A DNA stretch of 64,000 nt from JBMNGN01 sp050949865 (GTDB lineage: Bacteria; Bacillota; Syntrophomonadia; Syntrophomonadales; Syntrophomonadaceae): NCBI GenBank assembly GCA_050949865.1, contig JBMNGN010000004.1:186001-250000 (forward strand), written 5' to 3'. The notes under the pieces were generated by a model. That model was given only the letters and a program-made list of their open reading frames with translations. It was not told where the DNA came from and did no database searches. A program made the position numbers and the translations under genes. The number at the start of each line of letters is the position of its first letter. Position 1 is the first letter of the stretch. Of this stretch, positions 38,861 through 49,077 are shown piece by piece.

Positions 38861-39697
38861 TTACATTTGCCTTGCAAGCTCGGCTAATGCTTTTTCCGTT
38901 TCCTCCAGATTGGGAGCTACTCCGTGCCACTCAGCCCTATCCTCCATAAAAGAACATCCTTTTCCTTTTATAGTTTTGGCTACAATAACGGTAGGTTTGC
39001 CTTTGAACTCCCTGGCCTTGTCTAAAGATTTCATTATCTGAAGGTGATCATGACCATCAATGCATAATACATTCCACCCGAAAGCGGAAAACTTTTTATC
39101 AATCGGCTGGGTACACATTACGTCTTCGGTTCGTCCATCTATCTGCAACCCGTTATTATCAATAATGGCCACCAGGTTATCCAATCGGTAATGAGCAGCA
39201 GCCATGGCCGCTTCCCACACCATCCCTTCCTGGATTTCTCCATCACCCAAGAGGGTATATATCCGGTAATCCCTTTTGTCCATTTTAGCCCCCAGTGCCA
39301 TACCTACTGCCCAGGATATACCTTGTCCCAGAGAACCGGTCGATGCCTCTACTCCGGGCAGTTTGCGCATATCCGGATGCCCCTGGAGCGGGCTTCCTAA
39401 CTGGCGAAGGGTAGCCAGGCATTCATTGGCAAAGAATCCTGCCTCAGCGAGGGCGGCATATAGCAGAGGGGCTGCATGTCCCTTGCTCAAGATGAAACGG
39501 TCCCGGTTCTCCCATTGGGGATTATCAGGATCATGCTTCATTTCCCAAAAGTAGAGACAGGCAACAATATCTGCTGCTGAAAGGGAACCACCTGTATGGC
39601 CAGAACCTGATACCCCCAGCATTTTAATGATCTCCTGCCTGATAATCCGGGATTTTTCTTTAACCTTGCACAGCGATACCTCGTTTATAGTTCTCAT
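38861..39697 (-). CDS. Transketolase, N-terminal subunit
   Basis: The 278-residue ThDP-binding half has SGHTGGSLSAADIVACLYF, RDRFILSKGHAAPLLYA and the ThDP/Mg motif LLGDGEIQEGMVWEA ending in IIDNNGLQIDG. Split transketolases of this type are common in Firmicutes and archaea. The two halves are 54 bases apart on one transcript, which makes a stoichiometric complex likely. The gene follows prfB. Confidence 0.93.
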   Translation of the reverse strand: MRTINEVSLCKVKEKSRIIRQEIIKMLGVSGSGHTGGSLSAADIVACLYFWEMKHDPDNPQWENRDRFILSKGHAAPLLYAALAEAGFFANECLATLRQLGSPLQGHPDMRKLPGVEASTGSLGQGISWAVGMALGAKMDKRDYRIYTLLGDGEIQEGMVWEAAMAAAHYRLDNLVAIIDNNGLQIDGRTEDVMCTQPIDKKFSAFGWNVLCIDGHDHLQIMKSLDKAREFKGKPTVIVAKTIKGKGCSFMEDRAEWHGVAPNLEETEKALAELARQM

Positions 39698-39726
39698 ATA
39701 GTTCTCACCATTGTCCTCCTGTAGTA

Positions 39727-40852
39727 TTATTTGGAATCCGAATCTGAAGGAAGCTTATTTTTGTACTTTCTTAAACAGGCATAGATTAAATCATCCAAAT
39801 CCCCATCGAGTACAGCCTGAACATCTCCTATTTCCACATTGGTACGGTGATCTTTTATCAGGGTAAACGGGTTTAAGGTGTAAGTCCTTATCTGACTCCC
39901 CCAAGCTATTTCCTTATATTCTCCCTTTAATTGATTTAAACTATCCTGGTGTTGTTTTCGCTGCAGCTCATACAGCCTGGCAGCGAGTATTTTCATCGCC
40001 CCCATGCGGTTGGAAATCTGGGAACGTTCATTCTGGCACTGCACTACTATTCCGGTGGGTATATGGGTAATCCTTACGGCGGAATCAGTTTTATTTACAT
40101 GCTGCCCGCCTGCCCCTCCAGATCTATAGGTATCTATTCTTAAATCATCCGGATTGATGTTAACTTGAATATCTTCACTGATTTCGGGCATTACCGATAA
40201 GGAAGCGAAAGAAGTATGCCTCCTGCCCGATGAATCAAAGGGAGAAATCCGGATCAGCCGGTGCACTCCTTCTTCACATTTCAGCTTTCCATAGGCATAC
40301 TTACCCTTGACTATCAGGGTAATACTCTTTATCCCTGCTTCATCACCGGGAAGACAATCGAGGATATCCACTGAAAAACCGGAAGACTCCGCCCACCTGG
40401 TGTACATCCTCACTAGCATTTCCACCCAATCCTGGGCTTCTGTGCCTCCAGCGCCGGCATGTAAAGACACTATAGCATCTTTTTCGTCATGCTCATTGCA
40501 GAACAAGACCTGCAGCTCATATTCCAAGTATCTTTTCTTGAGCAATGCCAATTCCTGCTCCGTATCGGTTAGGAGACCGGGTTCGTCTTCATCATTAGCA
40601 ATAGCCAGTAAATCGTTAATATATTGAGCTTTATCCCATAGTACCTCGAATTCGTTAACCGTCTCAGTCAGGTTACTTATATCTTTTAGTACTTTCGCCG
40701 CTTGGGGGCCGTTATCCCAAAACTTGGGTTCAAGGGTCTGGTTATGTAACCTTTCCAGACGTTTTTTACAGTTGTCTATGTCAAAGAGAAACCCTTATTT
40801 CGGCCAAACCCCGTATAATACTTGCGCATAAAGCTCTGGATTCTTCAATCAA
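39727..40852 (-). CDS. prfB: Peptide chain release factor 2 with programmed +1 frameshift
   Basis: RF2 ends translation at UGA and UAA. Translation starts at TTG 40852-40850 behind AGGAGGGTTTAAT and reads 23 codons to the in-frame TGA at 40783-40781 (context CTT TGA C). A +1 slip on CTT gives GAC ATA GAC and continues for 351 residues to the stop at 39727. The main body has the anticodon-like SPF-type motif (ISPFDSSGRRHTSF) and the GGQ motif SGGAGGQHVNKTDSA. The shift lets RF2 autoregulate. Taking the long frame alone would lose roughly the first 100 residues. Confidence 0.95.
40776..40796 (-). promoter_or_regulatory. prfB recoding site
   Basis: The minus strand reads AAGGGTTTCTCTTTGACATA. 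The slippery CTT, the stop TGA and the following C match the universal RF2 site. The internal Shine-Dalgarno-like stimulator is a short AAGGG in place of the common AGGGGG. Confidence 0.85.
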
Positions 40853-40887
40853 ATTAAACCCTCCTAAACCATAAGCGTATTCAGGTT

Positions 40888-43377
40888 TTACGCACTTTTC
40901 CCGCAACATTTTTTGTATTTCTTACCACTACCGCAGGGACACGGATCGTTTCTGCCAATCTTTTTACCCACCCTGACCGTTTTTGGGCTGGCATCTTCAC
41001 CCTGGTTCACAAATATTTTTCTCTCTTCCGGCTGCTTAACCACTTTTACCCGGAGAATATAGCGGACTACATCTTCTTTTATACTATATACCATTTGTTG
41101 AAAGGCTTCAAAAGCCTCAAATTTATATTCGATAAGGGGATCTCTCTGAGCATAAGCCCTAAGGGAAATTCCATTCCTCAATTGATCCATGGCATCAATG
41201 TGATCCATCCATTTTTGATCTATTATACGCAGCAGTATGGCCTTTTCCAGTTCGCGAATAGTCTCCTGGCCCAATTCCTGTTCTCTATTTTCATAATACT
41301 GCCTGGCCCGGGTAATAATAAACTCTGCTGCTTCCTCTTTGGTCATACCCAGAAGGTCTTCATGGGTAAAGTCCACCTGAGGAATAATATTCTGCTCTAT
41401 GTAGGTTATCATACCGGCTAAATCCCATTCATCAGAGTACTTGGTCTCGCCGGCATAGCTGCCAACTACCTGTTCGACTACATCGCTGAGCATGCTTAAG
41501 ATGGTTTCCTTCAGGTCTTCTCCGAAAAGGACCTTTTTGCGTTCCCCGTATATAACCTCCCGCTGTTGATTAATAACATCATCAAACTCTAAAACGTTCT
41601 TCCTAATGCTGAAGTTGCGGCTTTCCACCTTTTTCTGGGCATTTTCTATCGCCCTGGAAATCATCTGGTTTTCAATGGGCATATCATCATCCATACCCAG
41701 TTTTTCCATTAATCCTTCTATACTGGCAGAACCAAATAACCGCATAAGATCGTCTTCCAGGGATACATAGAAACGTGATTCTCCCGGGTCACCCTGGCGC
41801 CCTGAACGCCCTCTAAGCTGGTTATCTATTCTGCGGGATTCATGCCGCTCAGTGCCCAGGACATAAAGCCCGCCAAGCTCTTGGACCCCGGTTCCCAGTA
41901 CTATATCTGTTCCCCGTCCGGCCATATTGGTGGCTATAGTAACCGTATTGCTCTGACCGGCATTAGCTATTATTTGAGCTTCCTTTTCATGTTGCTTGGC
42001 ATTTAAAACCTGGTGTTTAATCCCTTTCTTGGTCAGCATATCGCTTAATAATTCCGATTTTTCAATGGAAATGGTCCCTACCAGTACCGGCTGCCCTTTG
42101 GCATACCTGCTTTCAATATCTTCTACTACAGCTCTAAATTTACCCTGCTCACTCCGGTAGACAATATCCGGCCTATCAACCCTAATCATCGGTTTATGGG
42201 TAGGAATAGCAACAACATCCATTCCATAAATCTTTCTAAATTCTTCTTCCTCCGTTTTTGCCGTTCCGGTCATTCCGGCCAGCTTTTTATACATGCGGAA
42301 ATAGTTCTGAAAAGTGATAGTGGCCAGGGTTTGAGACTCTTTTTCAATCTTTACCCCTTCTTTAGCTTCAATAGCCTGGTGCAGTCCGTCACTGTACCGC
42401 CGACCAAACATAAGCCGGCCGGTGAATTCATCAACTATAATTATCTGACCATCTTTTACCACATAGTCTCGATCTTTCTTCATCAAGCAATGGGCTTTTA
42501 AACCCTGGTTCATATGATGGGCAATCTCCATCTCCTCGGAAAGGTTTTCAATCCCAAAATGTTTTTCTACCTTTCTGACCCCTTCCTCGGTTAAGGTAAC
42601 GATATGAGCTTTTTCATCAACCACATAGTCAGCTTCCGCCGTCAGCCGGGGAACAAATTTGGAAATACGATAGTATAAATCAGTGGGCTTGTCCCCCTCC
42701 CCAGATATGATTAAAGGGGTTCTTGCCTCATCTATTAATATGGAATCGACTTCATCAATTATGGCGTAGTTTAAATCCCTTTGAACCATATGTTCTTTTG
42801 CAATTACCATGTTATCCCGCAGGTAGTCGAACCCAAACTCATTATTGGTACCATAAGTAATATCACAGGCATAGGCTTGTTTTCTTTCCTGATATCCCAG
42901 CCCATGTACGATCAGGCCAACTGATAATCCGCAATATTCATAAACCGGTTTCATCCAGTTAGCATCACGGCCAGCCAGGTAATCGTTAACTGTTACTATA
43001 TGAACCCCTTTCCCGGTTAAGGCGTTCAAATAGGCAGGAAGGGTAGCAACTAGAGTTTTTCCTTCTCCAGTCTTCATTTCAGCTATTCTACCCTGGTGTA
43101 ATACTATACCCCCAATTAATTGAACATCAAAATGCCTCATACCCAGAGTCCGCCTGGAAGCTTCCCTGACCAGGGCAAAAGCCTCCGGCAATATATTATC
43201 CAGTTTTTCTCCCTGTTCTAACCGGTTTTGGAATTCGACAGTTTTCCTGGGAAAGTCAGCGGGATCAAGCCTGGACATGTTATCCTCCAAGGAGTTGATC
43301 TTTTCAACCGTCTTCCCCATTTTCTTTACTACTTTGGCATCATCGTCCAGAAACGCTTTAACCAAGTTCTTTAACAT
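40888..43377 (-). CDS. secA: Preprotein translocase ATPase SecA
   Basis: The 829-residue motor of the Sec pathway has Walker [38 protein letters not shown], the preprotein cross-linking domain, NBD2 ([24 protein letters not shown]) and the C-terminal zinc-binding tail [19 protein letters not shown] that contacts SecB or lipids. The ATG follows AAAGAGGGATAT. It lies between hpf and prfB, as in many Firmicutes. Confidence 0.98.
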   Translation of the reverse strand: MLKNLVKAFLDDDAKVVKKMGKTVEKINSLEDNMSRLDPADFPRKTVEFQNRLEQGEKLDNILPEAFALVREASRRTLGMRHFDVQLIGGIVLHQGRIAEMKTGEGKTLVATLPAYLNALTGKGVHIVTVNDYLAGRDANWMKPVYEYCGLSVGLIVHGLGYQERKQAYACDITYGTNNEFGFDYLRDNMVIAKEHMVQRDLNYAIIDEVDSILIDEARTPLIISGEGDKPTDLYYRISKFVPRLTAEADYVVDEKAHIVTLTEEGVRKVEKHFGIENLSEEMEIAHHMNQGLKAHCLMKKDRDYVVKDGQIIIVDEFTGRLMFGRRYSDGLHQAIEAKEGVKIEKESQTLATITFQNYFRMYKKLAGMTGTAKTEEEEFRKIYGMDVVAIPTHKPMIRVDRPDIVYRSEQGKFRAVVEDIESRYAKGQPVLVGTISIEKSELLSDMLTKKGIKHQVLNAKQHEKEAQIIANAGQSNTVTIATNMAGRGTDIVLGTGVQELGGLYVLGTERHESRRIDNQLRGRSGRQGDPGESRFYVSLEDDLMRLFGSASIEGLMEKLGMDDDMPIENQMISRAIENAQKKVESRNFSIRKNVLEFDDVINQQREVIYGERKKVLFGEDLKETILSMLSDVVEQVVGSYAGETKYSDEWDLAGMITYIEQNIIPQVDFTHEDLLGMTKEEAAEFIITRARQYYENREQELGQETIRELEKAILLRIIDQKWMDHIDAMDQLRNGISLRAYAQRDPLIEYKFEAFEAFQQMVYSIKEDVVRYILRVKVVKQPEERKIFVNQGEDASPKTVRVGKKIGRNDPCPCGSGKKYKKCCGKSA

Positions 43378-43393
43378 CTATATCCCTCTTTCA

Positions 43394-43425
43394 AGAAAAT
43401 AGGAACCATCCGGTTCCTATTTTAA
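43394..43425 (-). terminator. Terminator hairpin after hpf
   Basis: AAAATAGGAACC and GGTTCCTATTTT form a perfect 12-bp stem with a four-base loop; the stem itself supplies the T-run. It lies between hpf and secA. Confidence 0.75.
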
Positions 43426-43463
43426 TGTATGTTTATATTATCATTTTTACCCTGGGGGCTCAA

Positions 43464-44009
43464 CTAGTCGAAGTTGGGTTCAATTAAACCGTAATCCCCA
43501 TCCTTCCTTTTGTACACCACGTTTACTTCATTGCTGTCAGCATTGAAAAACATGAAAAAGTTGTGTCCGAGTAAATTCATTTGCATTATAGCTTCTTCTT
43601 CATCCATGGGTTTCATGGCAAATTTTTTAGTCCTGACAATCTTAAACCTTTCAGCTAATTCCACCGAACCTGGCTTTTGGTTTGCGTCGTCTGCTACAAC
43701 CCTTTTTAATCCTGTAGCGCGATGGTTTCTAAGTAATTTGGTCCTGTATTTTTCGATCTGCTTCTCCAGTTTTTCTACCACCAGATCAATAGAACTGTAC
43801 ATATCGTCACTTTTTTCCTCGCCCCGCAAGAGCATCCCATTTAAGGGTATGGTAACTTCAATTTTATGGATTTTATTTTCTACTGATAAGGATACCTGTG
43901 CCTCCTTTACATCCTCAATGTACTTCTCCAACTTGGAAAGCCTTTTAGTGGTATAGTCTCTTAGCGCACCTGTTATTTCGATGTTTTTTCCTCGAATATC
44001 AAACTTCAT
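43464..44009 (-). CDS. hpf: Long-form ribosome hibernation promoting factor
   Basis: The 181-residue protein has an N-terminal S30AE domain (about 1-100, KFDIRGKNIEITGALRDYT) and a C-terminal dimerisation domain (FAMKPMDEEEAIMQMNLLGHNFFMF). This long form can join two 70S ribosomes into 100S dimers in resting cells. ATG follows AAAGGAGTGGGCGT. It has its own terminator and lies divergent to the symporter gene. Confidence 0.95.
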   Translation of the reverse strand: MKFDIRGKNIEITGALRDYTTKRLSKLEKYIEDVKEAQVSLSVENKIHKIEVTIPLNGMLLRGEEKSDDMYSSIDLVVEKLEKQIEKYRTKLLRNHRATGLKRVVADDANQKPGSVELAERFKIVRTKKFAMKPMDEEEAIMQMNLLGHNFFMFFNADSNEVNVVYKRKDGDYGLIEPNFD

Positions 44010-44235
44010 ACGCCCACTCCTTTCCCGTTGTTATTTATATTATACTATGTATTCTGACTAAATACATTTCAAAGGTTTATTCTTCATTTTATACTGGTTT
44101 TTATTACCATTAGGAATATTTTAATACCTTAATTAGTTAGTTACATATAAATTGTTAGCCTGCTAGCTTATTATATTTGTTATAATTATATAATTACAAA
44201 ATGGAACTATGTGGATATAATATATTAAAATCATA

Positions 44236-44267
44236 TATAAGAGCTAGATAGTATAAGAGCTAGATAG
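44236..44267 (+). repeat. Tandem 16-bp direct repeat upstream of the symporter gene
   Basis: TATAAGAGCTAGATAG occurs twice head to tail without mismatch, ending 23 bases before the start codon. Each copy contains the palindromic core AGCT. It may be a slippage duplication or paired binding sites in the leader. Confidence 0.8.
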
Positions 44268-44290
44268 ATATTTTAAGGGGGAGTTATACA

Positions 44291-45712
44291 ATGTATGCTG
44301 CGGTTGTTATCTTGGCTTACTTCGTCGTAATGTTTGCTATCAGCACCTATTCTATGCGGAAACAGAACAATGTGGCGGAATTCTTTGTTGCCAAAAACCA
44401 GTTAGGGGTCCTTTTAATCGTGCCCTTAATGTTTGCCGAAATGATCGCCGGGGCCGGAACCGTAGGCAATGCCGCTACGGCCTTTAATCTGGGCTTATCT
44501 TCGGTCTGGGCTAACTGGGGTATGTGCATAGGGTGTGTTTTCATGGTGGTATTTGCCGCCACCTTTTACCGGGTGGCGGGAGTGAAAATGGGAGCTATGT
44601 CCGTTCCGGAGGCATATCAAATGAGGTTTGACTTTAGGACCAGGACAGCAATGCTTATTATATTAACAATTGTTTATTTAATCCTCTTTGCTATCCAACC
44701 GGTAGCAGCTGCCTCAATACTATCTCCATTGCTGAATATCGATTTTACTCTTATGTCCTGGATAGTTGGGATAGGTTTTATTTACCTGGCCCTGGCGGGA
44801 AGAAAGGGTATTGCCTGGATGAACTTTGTTCATGCAGTAGTTATGTACTTTGGTTTGTTAATAGTGTGCATTTTCGCTATAAAGGAAGCAGGTGGACTGG
44901 CCCATATGAGGTCCGTGCTCCCCTCTACCATGTTCAGTGTAGTCCAACCCGATTTTATGACGGTTCTCGCTTGGGGTTTAGGTACCGGAATATCCTTTTT
45001 GGCTGCCTCAACCGTAGTTGCCGTGGTGTATGGCGGCAGGGATATCAAATCTATTAACACCGGTATGTTATTATCGGGCCTCCTGGTGTTTGTTTTCGCC
45101 GTATTTCCATCCTTAATTGGCATTGCCGGCAAGGTTGTTTTGCCTGATGCATATTCCCGGGATATTTTATACCTGATGGCTGATCACCTGGGGCCTACCT
45201 TTACCATCCTGGCATCTATGGGGGTATTGGCAGCCATTTTATCTACCGGGCCCTCGGTATTATTGATTGTGGCTACTATAATAAGCCGTGATTTTTACAG
45301 GATAATTAAGCCCCATGCTACCGGACAGCAAGAACTGAATTTCTCCAAGGCTTGCACCATAATACTCGGCCTTATTGCCATATTTGGAGGACTGCATGCC
45401 GGTTCCATCCTGGATCAAGTCCTCGGAGCTTTTCAGATTAGATCAATCGCCGGCCTGGTTCTGGTAATTGCCGTCTTTTGGCCCCGGGTAAGCAACGATG
45501 CTGCCTTTTGGTCAATGATCCTGGGAGGCATCACTGCCGCACTCTGGCACTTTTTGGGCAGCCCACTGGGTATTGCCCCGCTCTGGCCTTCCCTGGCCTT
45601 AAGTCTTCCGGTGCTGGTAGTACTAACCCTGATGTCTAAAGAGAAAATCTCCAGTGGAGCCAGGATATACCTGGAGGCCAAAAAAGAATTGATGGCCAAG
45701 GGTACCTTTTAA
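44291..45712 (+). CDS. Sodium:solute symporter family (SSS) transporter
   Basis: The 473-residue protein has about 12-13 membrane helices and the SSS layout: an N-terminal helix, VAEFFVAKNQLGVLL, PLMFAEMIAGAGTVGNAATAF, a helix 5-6 region, and SMGVLAAILSTGPSVLLIVATIISRDFYR near helix 9. It should take up an organic solute with Na+; the substrate is not clear. ATG follows AAGGGGGAGTTATACA. It is the first plus-strand gene of this region and probably has its own promoter in the AT-rich stretch upstream. Confidence 0.88.
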   Translation: MYAAVVILAYFVVMFAISTYSMRKQNNVAEFFVAKNQLGVLLIVPLMFAEMIAGAGTVGNAATAFNLGLSSVWANWGMCIGCVFMVVFAATFYRVAGVKMGAMSVPEAYQMRFDFRTRTAMLIILTIVYLILFAIQPVAAASILSPLLNIDFTLMSWIVGIGFIYLALAGRKGIAWMNFVHAVVMYFGLLIVCIFAIKEAGGLAHMRSVLPSTMFSVVQPDFMTVLAWGLGTGISFLAASTVVAVVYGGRDIKSINTGMLLSGLLVFVFAVFPSLIGIAGKVVLPDAYSRDILYLMADHLGPTFTILASMGVLAAILSTGPSVLLIVATIISRDFYRIIKPHATGQQELNFSKACTIILGLIAIFGGLHAGSILDQVLGAFQIRSIAGLVLVIAVFWPRVSNDAAFWSMILGGITAALWHFLGSPLGIAPLWPSLALSLPVLVVLTLMSKEKISSGARIYLEAKKELMAKGTF

Positions 45713-45893
45713 AAACGGCCCTACTGCCTGTTAATTAATGGCATCTTAAGGACGTTTATGAAGAGTTATGCACCTTCATTAGGAGGGGAGAATCACTCCC
45801 TTATTAAAGCGGTACTTAGGAGGATATAATTATTAGGATATAAATTGACTATGATCAAATAGGTCAAGGGTAAATTATTAGGAGCGGCTTTCT

Positions 45894-47183
45894 ATGATCA
45901 AAAGGCTAACCCAACGTTTCTACTATGGATGGATAATGCTAGCGGTGGGGTTTACCGTCGTTACCATAACTTACGGAGCCAGGTTTTGCTTCGGGACTCT
46001 ATTTAATTCTCTGCTCGATGAATTTGGATGGACCCGGGCAATGGTAACCAGTATTTTTTCAGTCAGTCTGCTGTGCCAGGCTGTTTTTCAGCCTTTCGCC
46101 GGAGCGTTTCTGGATAAGTACGGGGCAAAGAAGATGCTCTGCCTTGGAGCTGTTTTAATCGGCATTTCTTTTATTATATTTGGGAATGCTAACAGTTATT
46201 TGACGATACTCATTGCTTACGGGGTGCTTTTTTCCCTGGCCATAATAGCCATGGGACTGGTTGTAAACACTACCATGATCTCCCACTGGTTTAGCAGAAA
46301 GCGGGGTATAGCAACCGCTATCATTGTTGTTGGCACCAGTCTGGGTATTTTTATCTTCAATCCCCTGTTAGCCTACCTGATCAGCAATTACGGGTGGAGG
46401 ATGTCGGTTAATATTCTGGGTTGTACGGCAGGCCTCTTAATTTTAACTATAGTAAGCCTCTTAGCTTATGATAAACCGCAGGATGTGGGCCAAAATATTG
46501 ATGGTTTACCTGAACAGGAAATAGCCGCGCAAAAAGAGGTTGACTCCGATAACTCTGATACCAGGAGGAAAACTAAAGACTTTTCTTTTAATGAGGCCCT
46601 TAAAACCAGGGATTTTTGGTTCTTTGTCATTATCTATATCGGAGATTTATTTAGCTGGTTTTCCTTTGCCAATCATTCAATAATTGCCATGACCGATTCC
46701 GGAGTTCAACCGGTTACAGCCTCAACGATTTTTGGTTATGTAGGGTTGTTGGCTACCATAAGTGGCCTTTTCTTTTCCTGGCTATCAGACTTGTTAAGTG
46801 AAAGAAGGATTATCCTATCTATGGGATTCTTACTCACCGCCATAGGTATTATGGTTTTTGCCAGGGCCTCCTCCAATTTATTTTACCTTTACACGGCCAT
46901 CATTGTTATAGGCCTCGGTAATGGCGCAGTAGCTCTCATGTCTGCTACTGTTGCCGATCGTTTCGGGACTAAAGCAATGGGTAAAATCTGGGGCACCATT
47001 ACTACGGCGGGATTGCTTGGAGGAGCAGTCGGTCCCGTTATTACCGGATACCTGTACGACACCTTTGGTTCATATTCCCTAGCCTGGCAGACTGCAGCGG
47101 CAGCAGCCTTTATCGCTGCCTCCTGCGTGCTGCTATTGGATAAAAAATATTTTACCCGAAATTACAAAAAATCCTTTCAATAA
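45894..47183 (+). CDS. MFS transporter, oxalate/formate antiporter (OFA)-like
   Basis: The 429-residue protein has 12 membrane helices with a central hydrophilic loop (about 195-235). The N-terminus WIMLAVGFTVVTITYGARFCFG and LLDEFGWTRAMV are typical of the OFA family of carboxylate carriers. GAFLDKYGAKKM is the loop 2-3 MFS motif. It likely moves a carboxylate; the substrate is unknown. ATG follows TTAGGAGCGGCTTTCT. It lies 181 bases after the symporter gene. Confidence 0.82.
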   Translation: MIKRLTQRFYYGWIMLAVGFTVVTITYGARFCFGTLFNSLLDEFGWTRAMVTSIFSVSLLCQAVFQPFAGAFLDKYGAKKMLCLGAVLIGISFIIFGNANSYLTILIAYGVLFSLAIIAMGLVVNTTMISHWFSRKRGIATAIIVVGTSLGIFIFNPLLAYLISNYGWRMSVNILGCTAGLLILTIVSLLAYDKPQDVGQNIDGLPEQEIAAQKEVDSDNSDTRRKTKDFSFNEALKTRDFWFFVIIYIGDLFSWFSFANHSIIAMTDSGVQPVTASTIFGYVGLLATISGLFFSWLSDLLSERRIILSMGFLLTAIGIMVFARASSNLFYLYTAIIVIGLGNGAVALMSATVADRFGTKAMGKIWGTITTAGLLGGAVGPVITGYLYDTFGSYSLAWQTAAAAAFIAASCVLLLDKKYFTRNYKKSFQ

Positions 47184-47214
47184 AATAGCCGGAGGGTTAG
47201 GCCCCCCGGCTATT
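47184..47214. terminator. Bidirectional terminator between convergent genes
   Basis: AATAGCCGG (47184-47192) pairs with CCGGCTATT (47206-47214). A T-rich tract follows on the plus strand. It lies between the MFS gene stop and the gcdA stop, so it can serve both. Confidence 0.75.
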
Positions 47215-47233
47215 ATTGTTTACCCTTCCTGAT

Positions 47234-48979
47234 TTATCCTCTAATTACCCTGGGGGTAATCATCTGGTGGAATGGACATATGGAAGCTGGATTCTGGTAG
47301 TAACACCCGACAAAGGCCTTGCAGTACTTGCGCAGTTCTGCCAATTTTACTATCTCATCAACAAATCCTCTTTTAGCACAGTATGCAGGTCTCGATTTCT
47401 CATAATAGTCCTGCACCATTTCGTTCATTTTTTCAATTACCGGTTCCAGTGACCTTCCCGCATCCTGTTCTTTTACCAACCGGCGTGAATACGAAGCAGC
47501 AGCAGCCGTTTCTCCATGCATTACATAGATCTCAGTAGCTGGAGTTCCCAGGGTAAATGCCGTATTGTTGTTTGCGTTCGGCCCACCCATTATATAGTGG
47601 GCAGCCGCGGTGCCTTTCCTTAAAACTATAAGCATCATTGGGATATCCGTACTCTCGATGGAGTATATCAAAGACTGACCAAGGCCGAGCAATTCAGCTT
47701 TTTCCGCAATATCCCCTACATCTATTCCGGTAGTATCCTGTATCCAGATTATGGGGATCCGGTCACGTCCGCAGAAGGTGACAAACTCGCTCATCTTAAT
47801 CAATCCCTGGCGATAAAGCTTGCCCCCAATCCCACTATACTCGTTAGTATATTCGGGGTAATCCTGGCCTAAAAAGCCCTGTTTATTTCCGATAAAGCCG
47901 CACAGAAAGCCATCTATTTTGGCCAGGCCGCAGTACACATCCGGTCCGTAATCCGGCCTATATTCCATATGTTCACTATTATCGAACAACCGGGCCAAAA
48001 CCTCATCCATCTGGTAGGCTCTTCTTTGGTTGAACGGTACCAGTGAATAAAGGTCTTCTGCCGGGAATTTCGGTTCGGCGGGCTTGGCTACCCGGAAAAA
48101 CTCAGGATTGTATGCGGGGATATCCAGCATGTACTTCTTAATTCTGTCCAGTACTTCTTCCTCTGTGTCACAGACCTCTCTAAAGAATCCAGTCTCATCA
48201 AAATGTATTTTAACGCTGCCCGGCGGGCTTTGCTTAAACATCCTGGTAGCATTTATCAGATCCTGGGCTCCTTCTTCATCAAAATATCCCTTGGGGTTCA
48301 TGCCTCCAACGATGCCGCCACCGCCAACAGCCATATTGCAATCTTTATGGGCCAAAAGGATGGTAGGACTTATAGCGTGATATCCGCCCCCAGCAGGGTT
48401 GGTGCCGTATATGCCGCAAATAACCGGAACACCCAGTTGCTCCAGTTCAGCATGTCTGTAGAAGGTTGTTCCATTACCTCTGCGGTTAGGATACACTTCT
48501 TGTTGTTCCATCAACTTAACTCCACTGCAGTTAAGCACCCAGACTAAAGGTACCCGCAGCATCTTTGCAATATCGGTAACCCTTAATATATTGTCCGCCT
48601 GTCCGGATATCCAGGCACCTGCCATTATCTTATTGTCCGATGCTATTATTACCGCCCAGCGGCCATTGATCTTCCCCAGACCATCAATAACTCCAGTACA
48701 GCCTTCTTCATTAAAATTTGGATCGTAAATCGTGTGCAAGGGACACCAGGTTCCTGGATCAACTAAATACTCCAGTCTTTGCCAGGCTGTCCATTCTCCT
48801 CGTTTGTTTAAATCCTCAGTTGATTTGCCAGTGTTTTTAACCCGCTGAACTTCAGCGTCAATTTCTGCTTCTACCGCTTTTAATTCCTCAGCGTTCTTTT
48901 CATTGGGTCTTCTCAATTCCTTGCCGATATCAGGCATTTTTTCGAAATAGGATGGCATAGAATATCTATATTGTCCCAC
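47234..48979 (-). CDS. gcdA: Glutaconyl-CoA decarboxylase alpha subunit (carboxyltransferase)-like
   Basis: The 581-residue protein has two crotonase-fold carboxyltransferase domains. Residues 1-25 (YSMPSYFEKMPDIGKELRR) and later segments such as LNCSGVKLMEQQEVYPNRRG, YGTNPAGGGYHAISPT, GGMNPKGYFDEE, IWIQDTTGIDVGD, ATEIYVMHGETAAAASYSRR and NPASICPFHQMI closely follow the Acidaminococcus GcdA as I recall it. GcdA moves CO2 from glutaconyl-CoA to biotin in a Na+-pumping decarboxylase. The beta, gamma and delta subunits are not adjacent. GTG follows GGGAGGATATTATA. Confidence 0.88.
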   Translation of the reverse strand: MGQYRYSMPSYFEKMPDIGKELRRPNEKNAEELKAVEAEIDAEVQRVKNTGKSTEDLNKRGEWTAWQRLEYLVDPGTWCPLHTIYDPNFNEEGCTGVIDGLGKINGRWAVIIASDNKIMAGAWISGQADNILRVTDIAKMLRVPLVWVLNCSGVKLMEQQEVYPNRRGNGTTFYRHAELEQLGVPVICGIYGTNPAGGGYHAISPTILLAHKDCNMAVGGGGIVGGMNPKGYFDEEGAQDLINATRMFKQSPPGSVKIHFDETGFFREVCDTEEEVLDRIKKYMLDIPAYNPEFFRVAKPAEPKFPAEDLYSLVPFNQRRAYQMDEVLARLFDNSEHMEYRPDYGPDVYCGLAKIDGFLCGFIGNKQGFLGQDYPEYTNEYSGIGGKLYRQGLIKMSEFVTFCGRDRIPIIWIQDTTGIDVGDIAEKAELLGLGQSLIYSIESTDIPMMLIVLRKGTAAAHYIMGGPNANNNTAFTLGTPATEIYVMHGETAAAASYSRRLVKEQDAGRSLEPVIEKMNEMVQDYYEKSRPAYCAKRGFVDEIVKLAELRKYCKAFVGCYYQNPASICPFHQMITPRVIRG

Positions 48980-49063
48980 TATAATATCCTCCCTTCGGAA
49001 ATGTGATTTTTATTTGTCAGGTTAATAGCCAGGTTTTAGTTTTTTGGCTATAAACTTCGCATG

Positions 49064-49077
49064 AATGTTTTAACATT
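49064..49077. promoter_or_regulatory. Palindromic candidate operator upstream of gcdA
   Basis: AATGTTTTAACATT is a perfect inverted repeat (6-bp arms, 2-bp spacer) 85 bases before the gcdA start codon. It resembles TetR/GntR-size operators, but the regulator is unknown. Confidence 0.35.

Noticed and set aside
37871..39697. Transketolase in two pieces, possibly a split or frameshifted gene
   Set aside because: Each half has its own ribosome site and complete domains; separate N and C subunits are normal in this group.
40781..40852. In-frame TGA early in prfB, which could look like a broken gene
   Set aside because: The CTT TGA C context is the universal RF2 frameshift site and the +1 frame continues into full-length RF2.
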